A stretch of DNA of 64,000 nucleotides from Apodemus sylvaticus. Taxonomy: Eukaryota > Chordata > Mammalia > Rodentia > Muridae. Where the stretch lies: positions 3,261,570 to 3,325,569 of the forward strand of contig NC_067481.1 in the NCBI RefSeq assembly GCF_947179515.1, written 5' to 3'. How positions within the stretch are numbered: the first letter of the stretch is position 1; every line of letters starts with the position of its first letter. A program made the position numbers and the translations under genes. Of this stretch, positions 1-9,862 are shown one piece after another. The notes below the pieces were generated by a model. That model was not told where the DNA came from, made no database searches, and worked only from the letters and a program-made list of their open reading frames with translations.

Positions 1-83
1 TACTGACATGGATGTAAGCATTTTAAAGAACATATATCACAGGAACATATTCACGAGACAAGTGCTCGTGGCCATCAAGGATC

Positions 84-178
84 TACCTTGAATGTGTGAG
101 GTTGAGGCCAGCCTGGTCTATATAATAAGTTCCAGGCTATCTCGGGCATGCATAAATATGACCCTGTCTAAATCAACC
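84..178 (+). repeat. Degenerate B1-like SINE fragment
   Basis: The core 'gaggccagcctggtctat' followed by a 'gaccctgtct' motif resembles the second half of a B1. Divergence is high and no TSD was found. Confidence 0.5.
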
Positions 179-207
179 AAGCAAGTATCCAATCAGTCAG
201 TATTAGA

Positions 208-540
208 GGCTGGGGAGAAGCTCAGAGTTAAAGTGCCTGCCGTGCAAGCATTTGGATTCCAGAATCCACATTAAAGCTGTGACAGCCGACCTCTGTCATC
301 TCAGCATCTACGGAGAGAAGGGAGACAGACAGGAATTCCCAGAAGCACATGGACTACCTAGCTTGGAGTGTGTGGCTGTGAACAAGAGACCCTGTCTCAA
401 GCAAGAAAGAAGGCAAAGACACCTGAGGTTGTCCTCTGAGCTCCACACTTGTACAGTGTGTTTACCCACCCACATACATACATGCATGTCTGTACATACA
501 TATACACACACCCCACACATGGGCATGCACACACACAGAT
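208..540 (+). repeat. B4-family SINE with CA-rich tail
   Basis: It starts with a tRNA-like head (ggctggggagaagctcag, then gtgcctgccgtgcaagca). The body has 'gagaccctgtctcaag' and 'gaggttgtcctctgagctcc', and the tail is a degenerate CA/TA run. This order is typical of B4. Confidence 0.75.
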
Positions 541-840
541 TATAAAAAACAAAACAAAAATAAATACTTTTTAAAAGTGTTTGTCTTGAGTTTCTTCAGA
601 CACTTCTGGGACTCCCTGGCTGACGACCCATTCTCTGAGCACCCCACCCTTTGAGGCCCCTGACCCTGATGCTGTGATCCATTGGAAGGTCAGGTGTGCT
701 CACCCCTCAGCCTTTCAGGGAGCCTTGTGGTGATGCTGTCGTGCGCTGTGTCTTCCCCCACGGCCTTGTGTGTAATTGGTCGAAGTGCTGGCTGTGGAAA
801 GAGCTCAGATGTGGAAGGAGACCCGTGGCTGGCAGCCTTT

Positions 841-987
841 TTTTTTTTTTTTGAGAAAGGGTTTCTCTGTGTAGCCCTGACTGTCCTGGAACTCACTTTG
901 TAGATCAGGCTGGCCTCGAACTCAGAAATCCACCTGCCTCTGCCTCCCAAGTGCTGGGATTACAGGTGTGTGCCACCAGCGCCCGGC
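841..987 (-). repeat. B1 SINE with 15-bp TSD
   Basis: Antisense B1: T-run, then 'gtttctctgtgtagccctg', ending in 'gcccggc'. A perfect 15-bp target-site duplication (tggctggcagccttt) lies at 826-840 and 988-1002, so the edges are secure and the insertion is fairly young. Confidence 0.95.
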
Positions 988-1334
988 TGGCTGGCAGCCT
1001 TTCTGACGTCTGGTGGTCCTTGCTCCTTCTGACCTCAGAGGACACCAGGCCCCTAAGGTCGTGGGTCCAAACTGCTCAGTACTGTTGTGCTTCAAGGTTG
1101 TGTGTGTTGAATGCATCAGGAGGGTTTCTGACAGACCGGTAGACTCAGTGAAGCCATCTTTGATGGCTTTGTCCTGCCTTTAGCAACTATCTTCCTGGGG
1201 ACTTGATCCACATCCGGGTGCCCCATGCTGCCTTCAATGAAGTCTCTACTCTCTCTGTTAGGAAACAAACGACACTAGTATTTTAGTTTGATTTCTATTT
1301 TTTTCGATAAAGACCAGGACTAAAAGCAAGTGTG

Positions 1335-1790
1335 GGAGGGGAGGTTTGATTGGCTTATAGTCTGTCACTGAAGGAAGTTGGAGAGGGAGCGGAAGCAGAC
1401 ATACAGTCCAGACGTTTTATTTATAGGCCATATGCTGAGATTGGGTAGATCTAGGGCTATACTAACTTATTCCCCAGCTATAAAGCCCCTGTTGCAGTTT
1501 CTCCTGGCCATGTGGTTCTGGTCCGTGGCTCCTTCCTCCTCTCCTGCCTCCTCCCCCTCCCCCTCTCTCTTTCTCTCTCTCTCTCTCCCCCTGTACCTAC
1601 AACCCCCTCACCTCCAATGCCCCATCACAGGCTCTAGCCTTTATTGACCAGTTAAATTGGGGAGAAGGTTCACAAGGCAGCACGTGAGTACAAGAGAATC
1701 TGCTCGTTGGGCAAACCCCATCTTGAGGAACCAGTATTTACCGTTAGAATACAGGCAGCCCCAGGCCAACCCACTACAAAACCAAACCAA
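1335..1790. repeat. Possible old rodent LTR-type repeat, family unresolved
   Basis: This non-SINE block includes a pyrimidine tract (about 1545-1605). The phrasing ('ctataaagcccctgttgcag', 'gaaggttcacaaggcagca') looks like an interspersed repeat I have met in mouse DNA, but I cannot name the family. No open reading frame of note. Confidence 0.35.
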
Positions 1791-1817
1791 CTGAATAAAC
1801 AAAAAATAGGTCATAGA

Positions 1818-1997
1818 GAAGGAGGAGAGATGCTCAGCAGTTAGGAGCACTGACTGCTCTTCGGAAGGTCCTAAGCTCAAATCCCAGCAACCCATGGTGG
1901 CTCACAACCTTCTGTACAGCTACAGTGTACTCATATACATAAAATAAATAAATCTTTAAAAAAAGAAAGAGTGAGGAAGGGGCAAGCAGCCCCTTTA
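1818..1997 (+). repeat. B2 SINE with possible 3'-transduced segment
   Basis: The tRNA-derived head (gagatgctcagcagttagga, cactgactgctcttcggaag) and the tail 'aaataaataaatcttt' mark a plus-strand B2 ending near 1968. The flanking duplication does not follow the A-tail directly. It is AAAAAATAGGTCATAGA at 1801-1817 and the same with one change at 1998-2014. About 27 unique bases therefore sit between the B2 tail and the right duplication. Confidence 0.85.
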
Positions 1998-2029
1998 AAA
2001 AAATAGGGCATAGAACTTTTGTTTTTGCG

Positions 2030-2232
2030 CACGTGCACGTGTGTGCACAGTGCACATGTATAAATATACGTGTAGGTGCACATGTGTAGGTGTGCACGTG
2101 TGTGCCTGTGCACATGCATGAGTATGCACACATGTGTGCTTGCACACGTGTGTACATGTGCACATGTGTGCTTGTGTTTGCATATGTATGCTGTGTGCAC
2201 ACATAAGTGAACGTGTGTGTGTGTGTGCGCAT
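2030..2232. repeat. TG-rich low-complexity tract
   Basis: Alternating purine-pyrimidine sequence (gtgtgcac, cgcgcac-like) over about 200 bp. The ORFs on both strands are low-complexity His/Thr or Cys/Val strings and are not genes. Confidence 0.9.
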
Positions 2233-2383
2233 TCTCTCATGTGAAGTCTTGCCTATGCATATGCATCTAGAGACTAGGCATTGGTGTCTTCATGTGTTGT
2301 CCTCAATAACACACATGTTATTGTGTGTAACATACCATATGCACACTTTGAACACACACATGGGATGGTTTTACAGTGCCTTT

Positions 2384-2534
2384 TTTTGTTTTTGTTTTTG
2401 AGACAGGGTTTCTCTGTGTAGCCCTGGCTGTCCTGGAACTCTCTCTGTAGACCAGGATGGCCTCGAACTCAGAAATCTGCCTGCCTCTGCCTCCCAAGTG
2501 CTGGGATTAAAGGCATGCGCCACCACTGCCCGAC
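2384..2534 (-). repeat. B1 SINE with 12-bp TSD
   Basis: Antisense B1 preceded by a T/G-rich tail. The TSD TACAGTGCCTTT is at 2372-2383 and 2535-2546. Confidence 0.95.
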
Positions 2535-2869
2535 TACAGTGCCTTTAGTGCACCTGTCTTTTGCTTGTCACTCACAACATGCAGTTGGCTATGGGAATCT
2601 TCATGTGTCGGGTCATGTCACATGGAGAGGACTTTGGATCTTAAGTTTGGGATTAGAGGTGCTGAGCCTGGTGCTGGAACTGTGGAGCCTGTGTGGACTG
2701 GCTACTTTCACAGAGACACACCCAGAAGGCTCCTTCCTGCATTTTGAGTTCCTTTGCTGAGCAACGTTCCCTTGTCTGGAGCAATCTGTCCACTTAGCTA
2801 TTCTTAATTCTAGAGCGAATAAGCTACGGTAAGCATCCATGTGCAGGCTTCCAGCCTGCAGAAGGCATG

Positions 2870-3150
2870 AAATGTATGTGTGCACGATACATGTGTGTCA
2901 CGTTCATGTATGACAGCATGTGTGTGGGACAGGTGTGGCCATCAGAGGACACCTCCAGTCTTGGGCTTGCCGTCCACCTCACTGAGGCAGCACATCTCCT
3001 GTTTCTGCTGCATCGCACACCCGAGGCTGTCTGGTTCGAGAGTCCCCGGGGATTCTGTTTCTTGTCCTCTTGAATGAGTTCCAGGGATCTGAGCTCGTGG
3101 CGTCAGGCTTGGAGCAAACGCCTTCACCCGCCGAGCTGCTTCCCAGGCCT
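2870..3150 (-). repeat. Diverged B4-family SINE
   Basis: In antisense order it has a TG-rich tail, 'gtccacctcactgaggcag' and a terminal 'cccgccgagctgcttccca' that mirrors the B4 tRNA head. It is heavily diverged. Confidence 0.55.
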
Positions 3151-3390
3151 AAGCTAGGTATTTTTTTAGAACAATTTCAGGTTTTTAGAAAAAAGAAATC
3201 AGAACATCCAGAAAGAGCTGTTTATGGTTGTATAACCCCCTCCCAACAATGCTTGAAAGTTTTTTTAAAAAACAGTGTATAGGATAACAGACTTTACCAC
3301 CTTAACTATTTCTAAACTTAGGTCTCAGGAGTTAAGCTTGCTCTCAGGGTTCAGTGTCTGCAGAACTGGCCCCAGGCTGAAGCCTGAGTT

Positions 3391-3777
3391 GCACCTGCTC
3401 CCCACCTGCTCCCCGCCTGCTCCTCCCCACCTGCTCCTCCACACCTGCTCCTCACCTGCTCCCCACCTGCTCCTCCCCACCTGCACCCCACCTGCTCCTC
3501 CCCACCTGCTCCTCCCCACCTGTACCCCACCTGCTCCTCCCCACCTGCTCCTCCCCACCTGCTCCTCCCCACCTGCACCCCACCTGCTCCTCCCCACCTG
3601 CTCCTCCCCACCTGCACCCCACCTGCTCCTCCCCACCTGCTCCTCCCCACCTGTACCCCACCTGCTCCTCCCCACCTGCTCCTCCCCACCTGCACCCCAC
3701 CTGCTCCTCCCCACCTGTTCCTCCCCACCTGCTCCTCCCCACCTGCTCCCCACCTGCTCCTCCCTCCTTGCACCTGT
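3391..3777. repeat. CACCTG minisatellite (11/14-bp units, 39-bp higher order)
   Basis: Tandem units CACCTGCTCCTCCC (14 bp) and CACCTGCACCC or CACCTGTACCC (11 bp) alternate mostly as 11+14+14 = 39 bp. I count about 29 CACCTG hexamers by eye. Because 39 is divisible by 3, long ORFs stay open on both strands (Thr-Cys-Ser-Pro-rich on plus, Gly-Glu-Arg-Trp-rich on minus). I regard these as artefacts of the repeat. Confidence 0.95.
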
Positions 3778-5614
3778 TCCTGCCAGCCAGTTCCCAGACT
3801 TGCCACTTCCCCCTTTCTCTGTCTTCCCATGCTCCTCTCTGTTTTTATACCCTTTGGCCATTAGGCCTGTGTGGAGACCCTGGCACTGCCCTCTTGCAAC
3901 ATCAGACTCCAACTCTAGCTCCACCCCTTCCTTGGGGACTTGGTGCTCCTGTTGGGGACTCCTTCTGGAATTTTCCAGCACCCCTGTACTTGTGGAAGTG
4001 GGCACACGTGATATGAGGAGGAGCTCAATCCGACCAGGATCTCGGAAGCGCAGTGTGAGGCCGTGTGATAACCCACCCTCACTCCTGCTGGCCTGCTGCC
4101 AGGGTCCTGCCCTGCTGCCACCTGGCAGGCTTCCCCGTGACAAGTGGGTAAGAGGCCAGTGGAGAGGATGCTGGTGGATCCTGTAGGCTGATTTAAGCTG
4201 GTGGACTGTGTGAGGAGGGACTGGGGCTGTGTGACAGACAGAACCTTCCGCCCGCAGGCTCCAGTGGCCTGCTCTAGGATGACAGGAAAGGCAAATGGGA
4301 AGAGGGTGCGCTTCACCCCCCCTTCTTGTCGACTCCTCCCACAGCAGTAGAAAGCTCAGTAGGAAGCTTAGACCTCTGAGTGCCCCTTTATCAGGGAGCA
4401 GCCGCATCCTGAAGAGGTGGGGACCCGGGTGACTTGACCTAGGCATCCAAGGGAACAAGTCAGTTATTGATGGGGGGGGGGGCTCTTAGTTTTCCCAGAG
4501 GGCCTCCAGATCACCCAAGACCTGAGGCTGTTCTTTGTCCCTGCTTTCTTGTTTGTGTAGAGGAGCCTGTGACATCACAGATTGTCCTCTGTCCAGTCCC
4601 TGGCTTGGGGGACACACCAAGGGACAATAGAGGATACCAGCCAAGCCCTGGTTATGGGACTGGCAGGGTTTGTCATGATCAGGGCAATAGAGGCTGTGAC
4701 CTGGAGCCAGAGCTTGGGTAAGGACATGGCTGTCCAGCTGCCAGTGTGTTGGGAGACAGCCCGGGAACACCAGCTCTGATCATCCAGTGTCGCCTGGACA
4801 GATGAACGCTGGACTGCTGGGCGGGGAGGGGGCTTCTGGAGCTCCCCAACCCCCACTTTTCACGCTGACAGTGCTCAGCAAGCGTTTCGAGGTGGAGCTG
4901 GAAACATGAGCGGCTGACGTGTCATTATTTGTGCAGCTGGAGAGGGAGCAGAACTGATAACCGCTCCGGGGGTGTGGTGTGTGCGGCACGCAGCCAGCGC
5001 GCGTGTGCCTCTGGTGTACGTGACCTGTGTGCTGCAGAGCTAGGCCTTGACGCTCCCTGCACGTGCACGGAGGTTGGAGCCCCCCACCCGCAGTGTTGAC
5101 CGTGGATGGCCATTCTCTCTGGCCTGGCCCCTGTGTGCTGCTGGCCACCCAGGCTGCTGAGTGCTGCCGGCCCGCTCAGCTCTCACTCTCCGGCCTCCTC
5201 CCTCCCGGGCTCCTCCCTCCCGGGGTTCTCCCGGCTGGGGGTAGGGATGACTTATGGGCCCTGAGCAGAAAATCACTGTCAGAGCCAGAACCCCGGAGAC
5301 AGGACCCAGGCTGGGCTCTGCGGGCTGGCAGTGCCTCCCATCCCCTCTCCTCACCACAGGGTGGCAGGTGTGGCAGCCAACACAGCAGGAAGCCGTGGTG
5401 TGAGCTGGGAGTTGGGAAGAGACACTCAAGAGGGCAAGGGAGCAACCCCCGCAGCCTCCTCCCTCCCCACAGCCCAGCTCACCCCTTCCCTGGGGCTGCT
5501 GGCAGCTCTGGCCCTCGCTGGTTAGGGAAGACCCTGGGATGGACCTGGAGTTCTAAATAGCTTCAGTCACCTCCAGAAGCAGGGTGCGCCTAGGGGAGGG
5601 GAGGGGGTTGCTTT
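3778..5614. other. Repeat-poor 5' intronic or flanking sequence
   Basis: No SINE core is visible. Contents are mostly GC-rich single-copy-looking DNA, a G-run near 4470, and the more CpG-dense block at 4861-5110. No splice-bounded coding exon could be supported. Confidence 0.5.
4861..5110. promoter_or_regulatory. Candidate regulatory block, CpG-enriched
   Basis: Repeat-free. It carries a bZIP-like TGACGTGTCA near 4917 and more CpGs than its surroundings (for example the 'ccagcgcgcgtgtg' stretch near 4993). This is inference from composition and motifs only. It could equally be neutral intronic DNA. Confidence 0.3.
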
Positions 5615-5627
5615 CAGGAGGCTTACT

Positions 5628-5813
5628 TTTTTTTTTTTAAAGATCTATTATTGTTATATGTAACCTGTTATATGTAGCTGTCTTCAGACCAGAAGAGGGC
5701 GTCAGATCCCATTACAGATGGTTGTGAGCCACCATGTGGGTGCTGGGATTTGAACTCAGGACCTTCGGAAGAGCAGTCAGTGCTCTTAACCACTGAGCTA
5801 TCTCTCTGGCCCC
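5628..5813 (-). repeat. B2 SINE with 13-bp TSD and CTCF-like motif
   Basis: Antisense B2 running from a T-run to 'ctgagctatctctctggccc'. The TSD CAGGAGGCTTACT is at 5615-5627 and 5814-5826. The internal CCAGAAGAGGGCGTCAG near 5690-5706 is the B2 segment known to bind CTCF in mouse. Confidence 0.95.
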
Positions 5814-5826
5814 CAGGAGGCTTACT

Positions 5827-6555
5827 GTTAAGGCCTCAGACACAAGCTGTGGTTTCCAGAAGGCGAAGGCCGGATGCTGTGCCAGCCAGCACCTGGAGAG
5901 AACATCTGGTGGCTGTGTAACTCCCAGAGTCCTGCTGTTTCTGATTGGAGATGGGTTGTGTGTTATTTATCATTTCATTCATGGTATTATTTATATGGTG
6001 ATGGTGACAGCCTGCGGAGGAGGCTAGTGGACCCCCTGGCACCCTGCCTTTCCCTGAACTGCGCCTCTGACAGCCTGCACCATTGGAGTGTTGGTAGTGA
6101 GAGCCATGGGTCCTATGTGTGAATGTGTACCGTGTTCCTAGGTGTGCAGCATGGGTGTGTCTGCAGGGCGCTGATGGAAACACAGAACATGTAGGTCCCT
6201 AGTCCACAGCTCAGGGCCCCAAATATCCCAGCGCTATGAAGTTAATTGTTGATTTTCCACCTTTTATCATTCACCCATAAAAACATTCACAGTAATAAAA
6301 CCGCTATAAATGCTGACTCTAAACCAGATGACCGTCAGCTCCCAGGCTTTCCCAGGTGGACACTCACACCAGGCTTTCTGATACATCAACAGTGGCTCTC
6401 TGAAAATTAAAGATGTAAGAAAAAGCAAGATAAAAGTTGAACTGCGTGGTTTGTGGCTTGAGGAGAATTCCAGGAACGTGAGAAGTCAGGAGTCACATTT
6501 AGAAGTAAATGGGAGACTTCTGTCCTTCAGAGCAGATGCGAGGCAGACACGGGGA
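5827..6555. other. Repeat-free AT-richer intronic stretch
   Basis: No recognisable repeat. Segments such as 'tatttatcatttcattcat' (near 5963) and 'gttaattgttgattttcc' (near 6240) look like low-divergence noncoding DNA, but conservation cannot be judged from one genome. No gene seen. Confidence 0.35.
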
Positions 6556-6721
6556 GCCAGGCAGTGGTGGCGCACACCTGTAATCCCAGCACTCGGGAGG
6601 CAGAGGCAGGTGGATTTCTGAGTTCGAGGCCAGCCTGGTCTACAAAGTGAGTTCCAGGACAGCCGGAGCTACAGAGAGAAACCCTGCCTCGAAAAAAACC
6701 AAAAAAATAACAACAACAAAA
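6556..6721 (+). repeat. B1 SINE, near-consensus
   Basis: Plus-strand B1 from 'gccaggcagtggtggcgcac' to a mixed A-rich tail (aaaaaaaccaaaaaaataac). The body matches the mouse B1 consensus closely. Confidence 0.93.
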
Positions 6722-7669
6722 CCTACCAGGGGAGGAAAGGGTTAATTTCCACTGACACATGCCTGCCTGTCAAAGTCAGGGCCGGAACTGTTCTGCTTCC
6801 TGGCTGGCTCCTCCTGACTCGCTCAGTTTGCTTGCTTATACCTGGCAGACCAGCGTAGCACCGCCCACAGTGACCCTCCCACACCAATCAATCAAGATGA
6901 CACGCCCACAGACATGACCACAGGCCAATCTGAAGATTTTCGGATGATTAGGTTGGATAAAGGTGAAAATAAATAAATAGCAGTCGAGGCAGGGGGATCT
7001 CAGACTCAAGGGCTGGTGATACAGCAAAGCGGTAGAGCTGAGTGCGAGGTCTCGCCAGCGTGGGGCGCCTGCAGCACACATGGGACAAAAGGCGGAGCTT
7101 AGCATTTCCAGCTTTTGGCTTCCTGGCTTGCAATAAGAAGTTAACATACAAGGAACCCTCTTTATTCCTTTGTAGCTTTGGAAGCTAGAAACCCGAGGCC
7201 AAGGTGCTGGCCCGTTTGTACCTTCTGAGGCTGTGAGGGAAATGACCCCTTGACTCATCTCCCGGGCCTGGAGGTGGCTGTCTACCAAGCCAGATAGCTG
7301 TGAAGGTGTGTCTGCCTCCAAATCCTTTCTTTTTTCTGAGAGCCCCCGTCATCCTGGATTGAACACCATGACCCCGATCGCTTGAATTCCTCTTCAGATA
7401 ACCCTGAATGCAGAGCTGGGGGTTAGGATCACAACATATGGGACTCAGGGAACATGTCCATCAAGTCCACGAGGCTAGGGAGTATGTTTGTAATGTAAGC
7501 AAAAGGAAGATATAATTCCAGTGGGTGGGATTTTACACTTTCAAATTTCTGTATTTTTAGACCGGACATAGAAGACGCAGTTTGGAACACGCTATTTAAG
7601 GGAACGTGTTCATGCATCTGCCTTTGTTCCTCCCCGCCCCCTCTTTTCTTCTCTTCCTCATTCTCTTCT
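6722..7669. other. Intronic or flanking sequence without a recognised gene
   Basis: Mostly unique. A weak ID-like stretch (ggctggtgatacagcaaagc, then gtgcgaggtctcgccagc) lies near 7010-7070. No exon is supported. Confidence 0.4.
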
Positions 7670-7945
7670 TCTTTTGTAGACAGGGTCTCACATACCCCAG
7701 GCTAACCTTAACTCACAGTGTAGACTTAGGTCTTTCTGATTGCAGGCGTGCGCAGCCATGTAGGGCTTACGCTAGGGGTGGAGCCTAGGGCTTTGTGCCA
7801 CTAGGCAGCTGCTCTACCCACTGAGCAACACCCCAGCCCATCATAACTTTCTTAAACCTATTTCTCTCCAGTGCTAGAGAATTTTAAAGTAGAATTTTTA
7901 ATTGCTAGGCGAGTATTTTACCACTGAGACACCGTAGCCCGGAGA
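7670..7945 (-). repeat. Old B1/ID-type SINE remnants
   Basis: 'gacagggtctcacatacccc' is an eroded antisense B1. 'ctctacccactgagcaacac' and 'taccactgagacaccgtagc' are antisense tRNA-Ala-derived ID heads. Two or three old insertions are likely. Confidence 0.55.
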
Positions 7946-7964
7946 TTGTTATAAACAGTTTTAT

Positions 7965-8260
7965 TACATTATGTGTGCATGTGTGTATGTGTGTGTGCGC
8001 ACACATACATACATACACATACACGATGGTGGGTGTATAGACGTCAGAGGCCAGTTTTGGGGCTCAGATCTCTCTTTCTACCCTGTGGATCCCAGGGATC
8101 AAACTTAGGTCATCAGGCTTGGCAGCAAATGCCTTTAGCCTCCGAGCCTTCCAGTTGCCTCCTGCAACCAGGTCTTATACAGCCCAGGCTGGCCTTGAAC
8201 TCACAGCCCTCCTACCTCGGTCTTCCAGATGCTGAGACTCCAGGCAGATGTTACAATGTA
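7965..8260 (-). repeat. RSINE1/B4-type SINE plus old B1 piece
   Basis: A TG/CA tail precedes 'tgtggatcccagggatcaaa' and 'gtcatcaggcttggcagcaa', the antisense signature of RSINE1. From about 8165 'cccaggctggccttgaactc' adds an eroded antisense B1. Confidence 0.65.
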
Positions 8261-8768
8261 ACATCCCAGTGCAGGAAAAAAAGGGTTTCAGAGTTGAAAA
8301 CAGACTGAGGGTTTCCTCTGCCCTGTGTGATGGAAACCAGACACCAGGCAACGGGTTTACCAGACACCAGGCGACGGCTTTAATTTAGATGAAAGAGTCA
8401 AAAAGCAAATCCGTTTTGAAAATAAGAATTGTCTTACCAGAGTAAATGACCCTGGCTAATAGGGAACAGATTTGCCCTGGCTTGTCCAGAAGCAGCCAGG
8501 GCTCTCCAGAACATCGCGGGAGGGAGGCAGTCCACACATGCATCCGTCCCAGCGTGGAGAAGCAGGACTTCCCACACAGAGACGAGGGCCTCCCACATTC
8601 CGTGTCTCTTCCTCCCGTGTGGCTCTGGATGCCTGTGCTATTAAACGAACAGCCGCAGGATGCATCTCGCAGCAGCCGCCGCCCGGCGTTTGGAATCTCC
8701 CCCCCAAAGTTCCAGCACGTTCTTTTGATTATCCTCAGTTGTGGCTAAACAGTGCCACCGAGGATGCT

Positions 8769-8858
8769 CTTGGGTTTCGGAAGCAGATGAGGGCTTTTGG
8801 CAGCCAAGCCTGGCGCTGACGCAGCTCCTAAGTGATGTGGGTGGGGATGAGAGGCTCA
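8769..8858. repeat. Local duplicated segment, copy 1
   Basis: About 90 bp from 'cttgggtttcggaagcag' to 'gggatgagaggctca' aligns along its whole length with 9527-9612, with about 12 substitutions and three small indels. It is not a SINE I recognise. Confidence 0.75.
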
Positions 8859-9014
8859 GAGGAGGCGGCACACGCCTCTGCAGCCACTGTGGCAGCTACG
8901 GCCACGGCCACAGCAGCCCTGGCACCCCAGGTGGCAGGCAGGGACTGCTACAACAACACACCAGACTGAAGAATGTAAAATGTCTCACTGCTCAATTTTT
9001 TTTTATGACATGTT

Positions 9015-9166
9015 TTAAGAGCACTGACTGCTCTTCCAGAGGTGCTCAGTTCAATTCCCAGCAACCACATGGTGGCTCACAACCATCCGTAAAGAGATCT
9101 GATGTCTAAAGACAGCTACCGTGTACTTGCATATAATAAATAAATCTTTTTAAAAAATTAATTTCA
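9015..9166 (+). repeat. 5'-truncated B2 SINE
   Basis: It begins inside the B2 head (agagcactgactgctcttcc) and ends with 'aataaataaatcttttt'. The region between the head and tail is shortened relative to full B2 copies in this window. The A-tail hosts the B1 that follows. Confidence 0.85.
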
Positions 9167-9319
9167 GGCAGTGGTAGCGCACACCTTTAATCGCAGCACT
9201 CGGGAGGCAGAGGCAGGCGGATTTCTCAGTTTGAGGCCAGCCTGGTCTGCAGAGTGAGTTTCAGGACAGCCAGTGCTACACAGAGAAACCCTTTCTCGAA
9301 AAACCAAAAAACGAAAACA
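9167..9319 (+). repeat. B1 SINE inserted in the tail of a B2
   Basis: Plus-strand B1 with an A-rich tail. The 15-bp TSD AAAAAATTAATTTCA lies at 9152-9166 and 9320-9334, so the B1 landed directly in the 3' tail of the upstream B2. Confidence 0.93.
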
Positions 9320-9422
9320 AAAAAATTAATTTCAATAGTTTCTTTTTCTCTTCTCAAACATAGCTACTAGAAAGTATTGCGTTGTTTACGCGGCTTGTGT
9401 AATTTCTGGGCCAGAGATAGAT

Positions 9423-9522
9423 CACCCTCCCCCTTCTCTTTTTCCTTTTCTTCTCCTTTCTCTAACTCCTCTCCTTCCTCTTCCTCTCCCTCGCCCTCTT
9501 TCTGCTTCTCCTCCTCTCCCCA
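9423..9522 (+). repeat. Polypyrimidine (CT-rich) tract
   Basis: About 100 bp of nearly pure C/T on the plus strand, ending about 280 bp before the start-codon exon. It is too far away to be that exon's own splice tract. The minus-strand reading frame (Glu/Lys/Arg-rich) is a composition artefact. Confidence 0.85.
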
Positions 9523-9526
9523 CGTC

Positions 9527-9612
9527 CTTGGTTTTGGAAGCAGCTGAGGGCTGTTGGCCGCCAACCCTGGCGCTGGTGCGGCTCCCTAAGTGACGTGGGG
9601 ATGAGAGGCTCA
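9527..9612. repeat. Local duplicated segment, copy 2
   Basis: Partner of 8769-8858, about 760 bp downstream and in the same orientation. Shared anchors are 'ggaagcag', 'tgagggct', 'cctggcgctg' and 'gggatgagaggctca'. Copy 2 ends 190 bp before the start-codon exon. Confidence 0.75.
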
Positions 9613-9801
9613 AACCTTGGAGCTAGCGATGCCAGTGGCCTGTGGTAGGTGGGGCTCCAGGAGGCTGTACAGCATGGCCCCACAGCTCTGCATGCTCCAG
9701 GTGCCAGCAGGATCCCAAAGCCACCGGAATCCACACGGGGCCGGGCAGGACGCAGCCCAACATCCATGCCTCTGACGGGGTCTCCTCTCTCGCCCCTACA
9801 G

Positions 9802-9862
9802 GTCCTGACAAGCCCTGCCCGGGCCCAAGCGTGCGGAGGATGGAAACGCGCGCTCCTCCGCC
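9802..9862 (+). other. Tbc1d16: Tbc1d16 5' UTR part of the start-codon exon
   Basis: The exon is taken to begin after the CAG at 9799-9801, preceded by a strong C/T tract (tctcctctctcgcccctac). The 61 bases before the ATG contain another ATG at 9840 out of frame with the main one. A farther upstream start for this exon cannot be excluded. Confidence 0.7.

Larger units (their letters stand above)
1..9801 (+). other. Tbc1d16: Tbc1d16 5' intron or upstream flank (partial)
   Basis: Everything left of the start-codon exon. A pyrimidine-rich tract followed by CAG ends at 9801, which reads as a 3' splice site. This segment is therefore best read as the intron between a noncoding first exon and the ATG exon, with the first exon outside the window. 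No strong CpG-island promoter is visible. The content is SINEs, one large minisatellite and several repeat-poor stretches, listed separately. Confidence 0.6.

Noticed and set aside
1821..1900. tRNA-like sequences (A- and B-box patterns) here and in many other places
   Set aside because: These are the tRNA-derived heads of B2, B3, B4 and ID SINEs, not tRNA genes.
3275..4458. Long ORFs on both strands (303 and 377 residues) across the CACCTG minisatellite
   Set aside because: Stops are absent only because the 39-bp repeat block is a multiple of 3. No splice sites, start context or family similarity.
5063..5560. 165-residue plus-strand ORF in a GC-rich region
   Set aside because: High G+C lengthens random ORFs. 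Opposite-strand frames are equally open and no splice-bounded exon fits.
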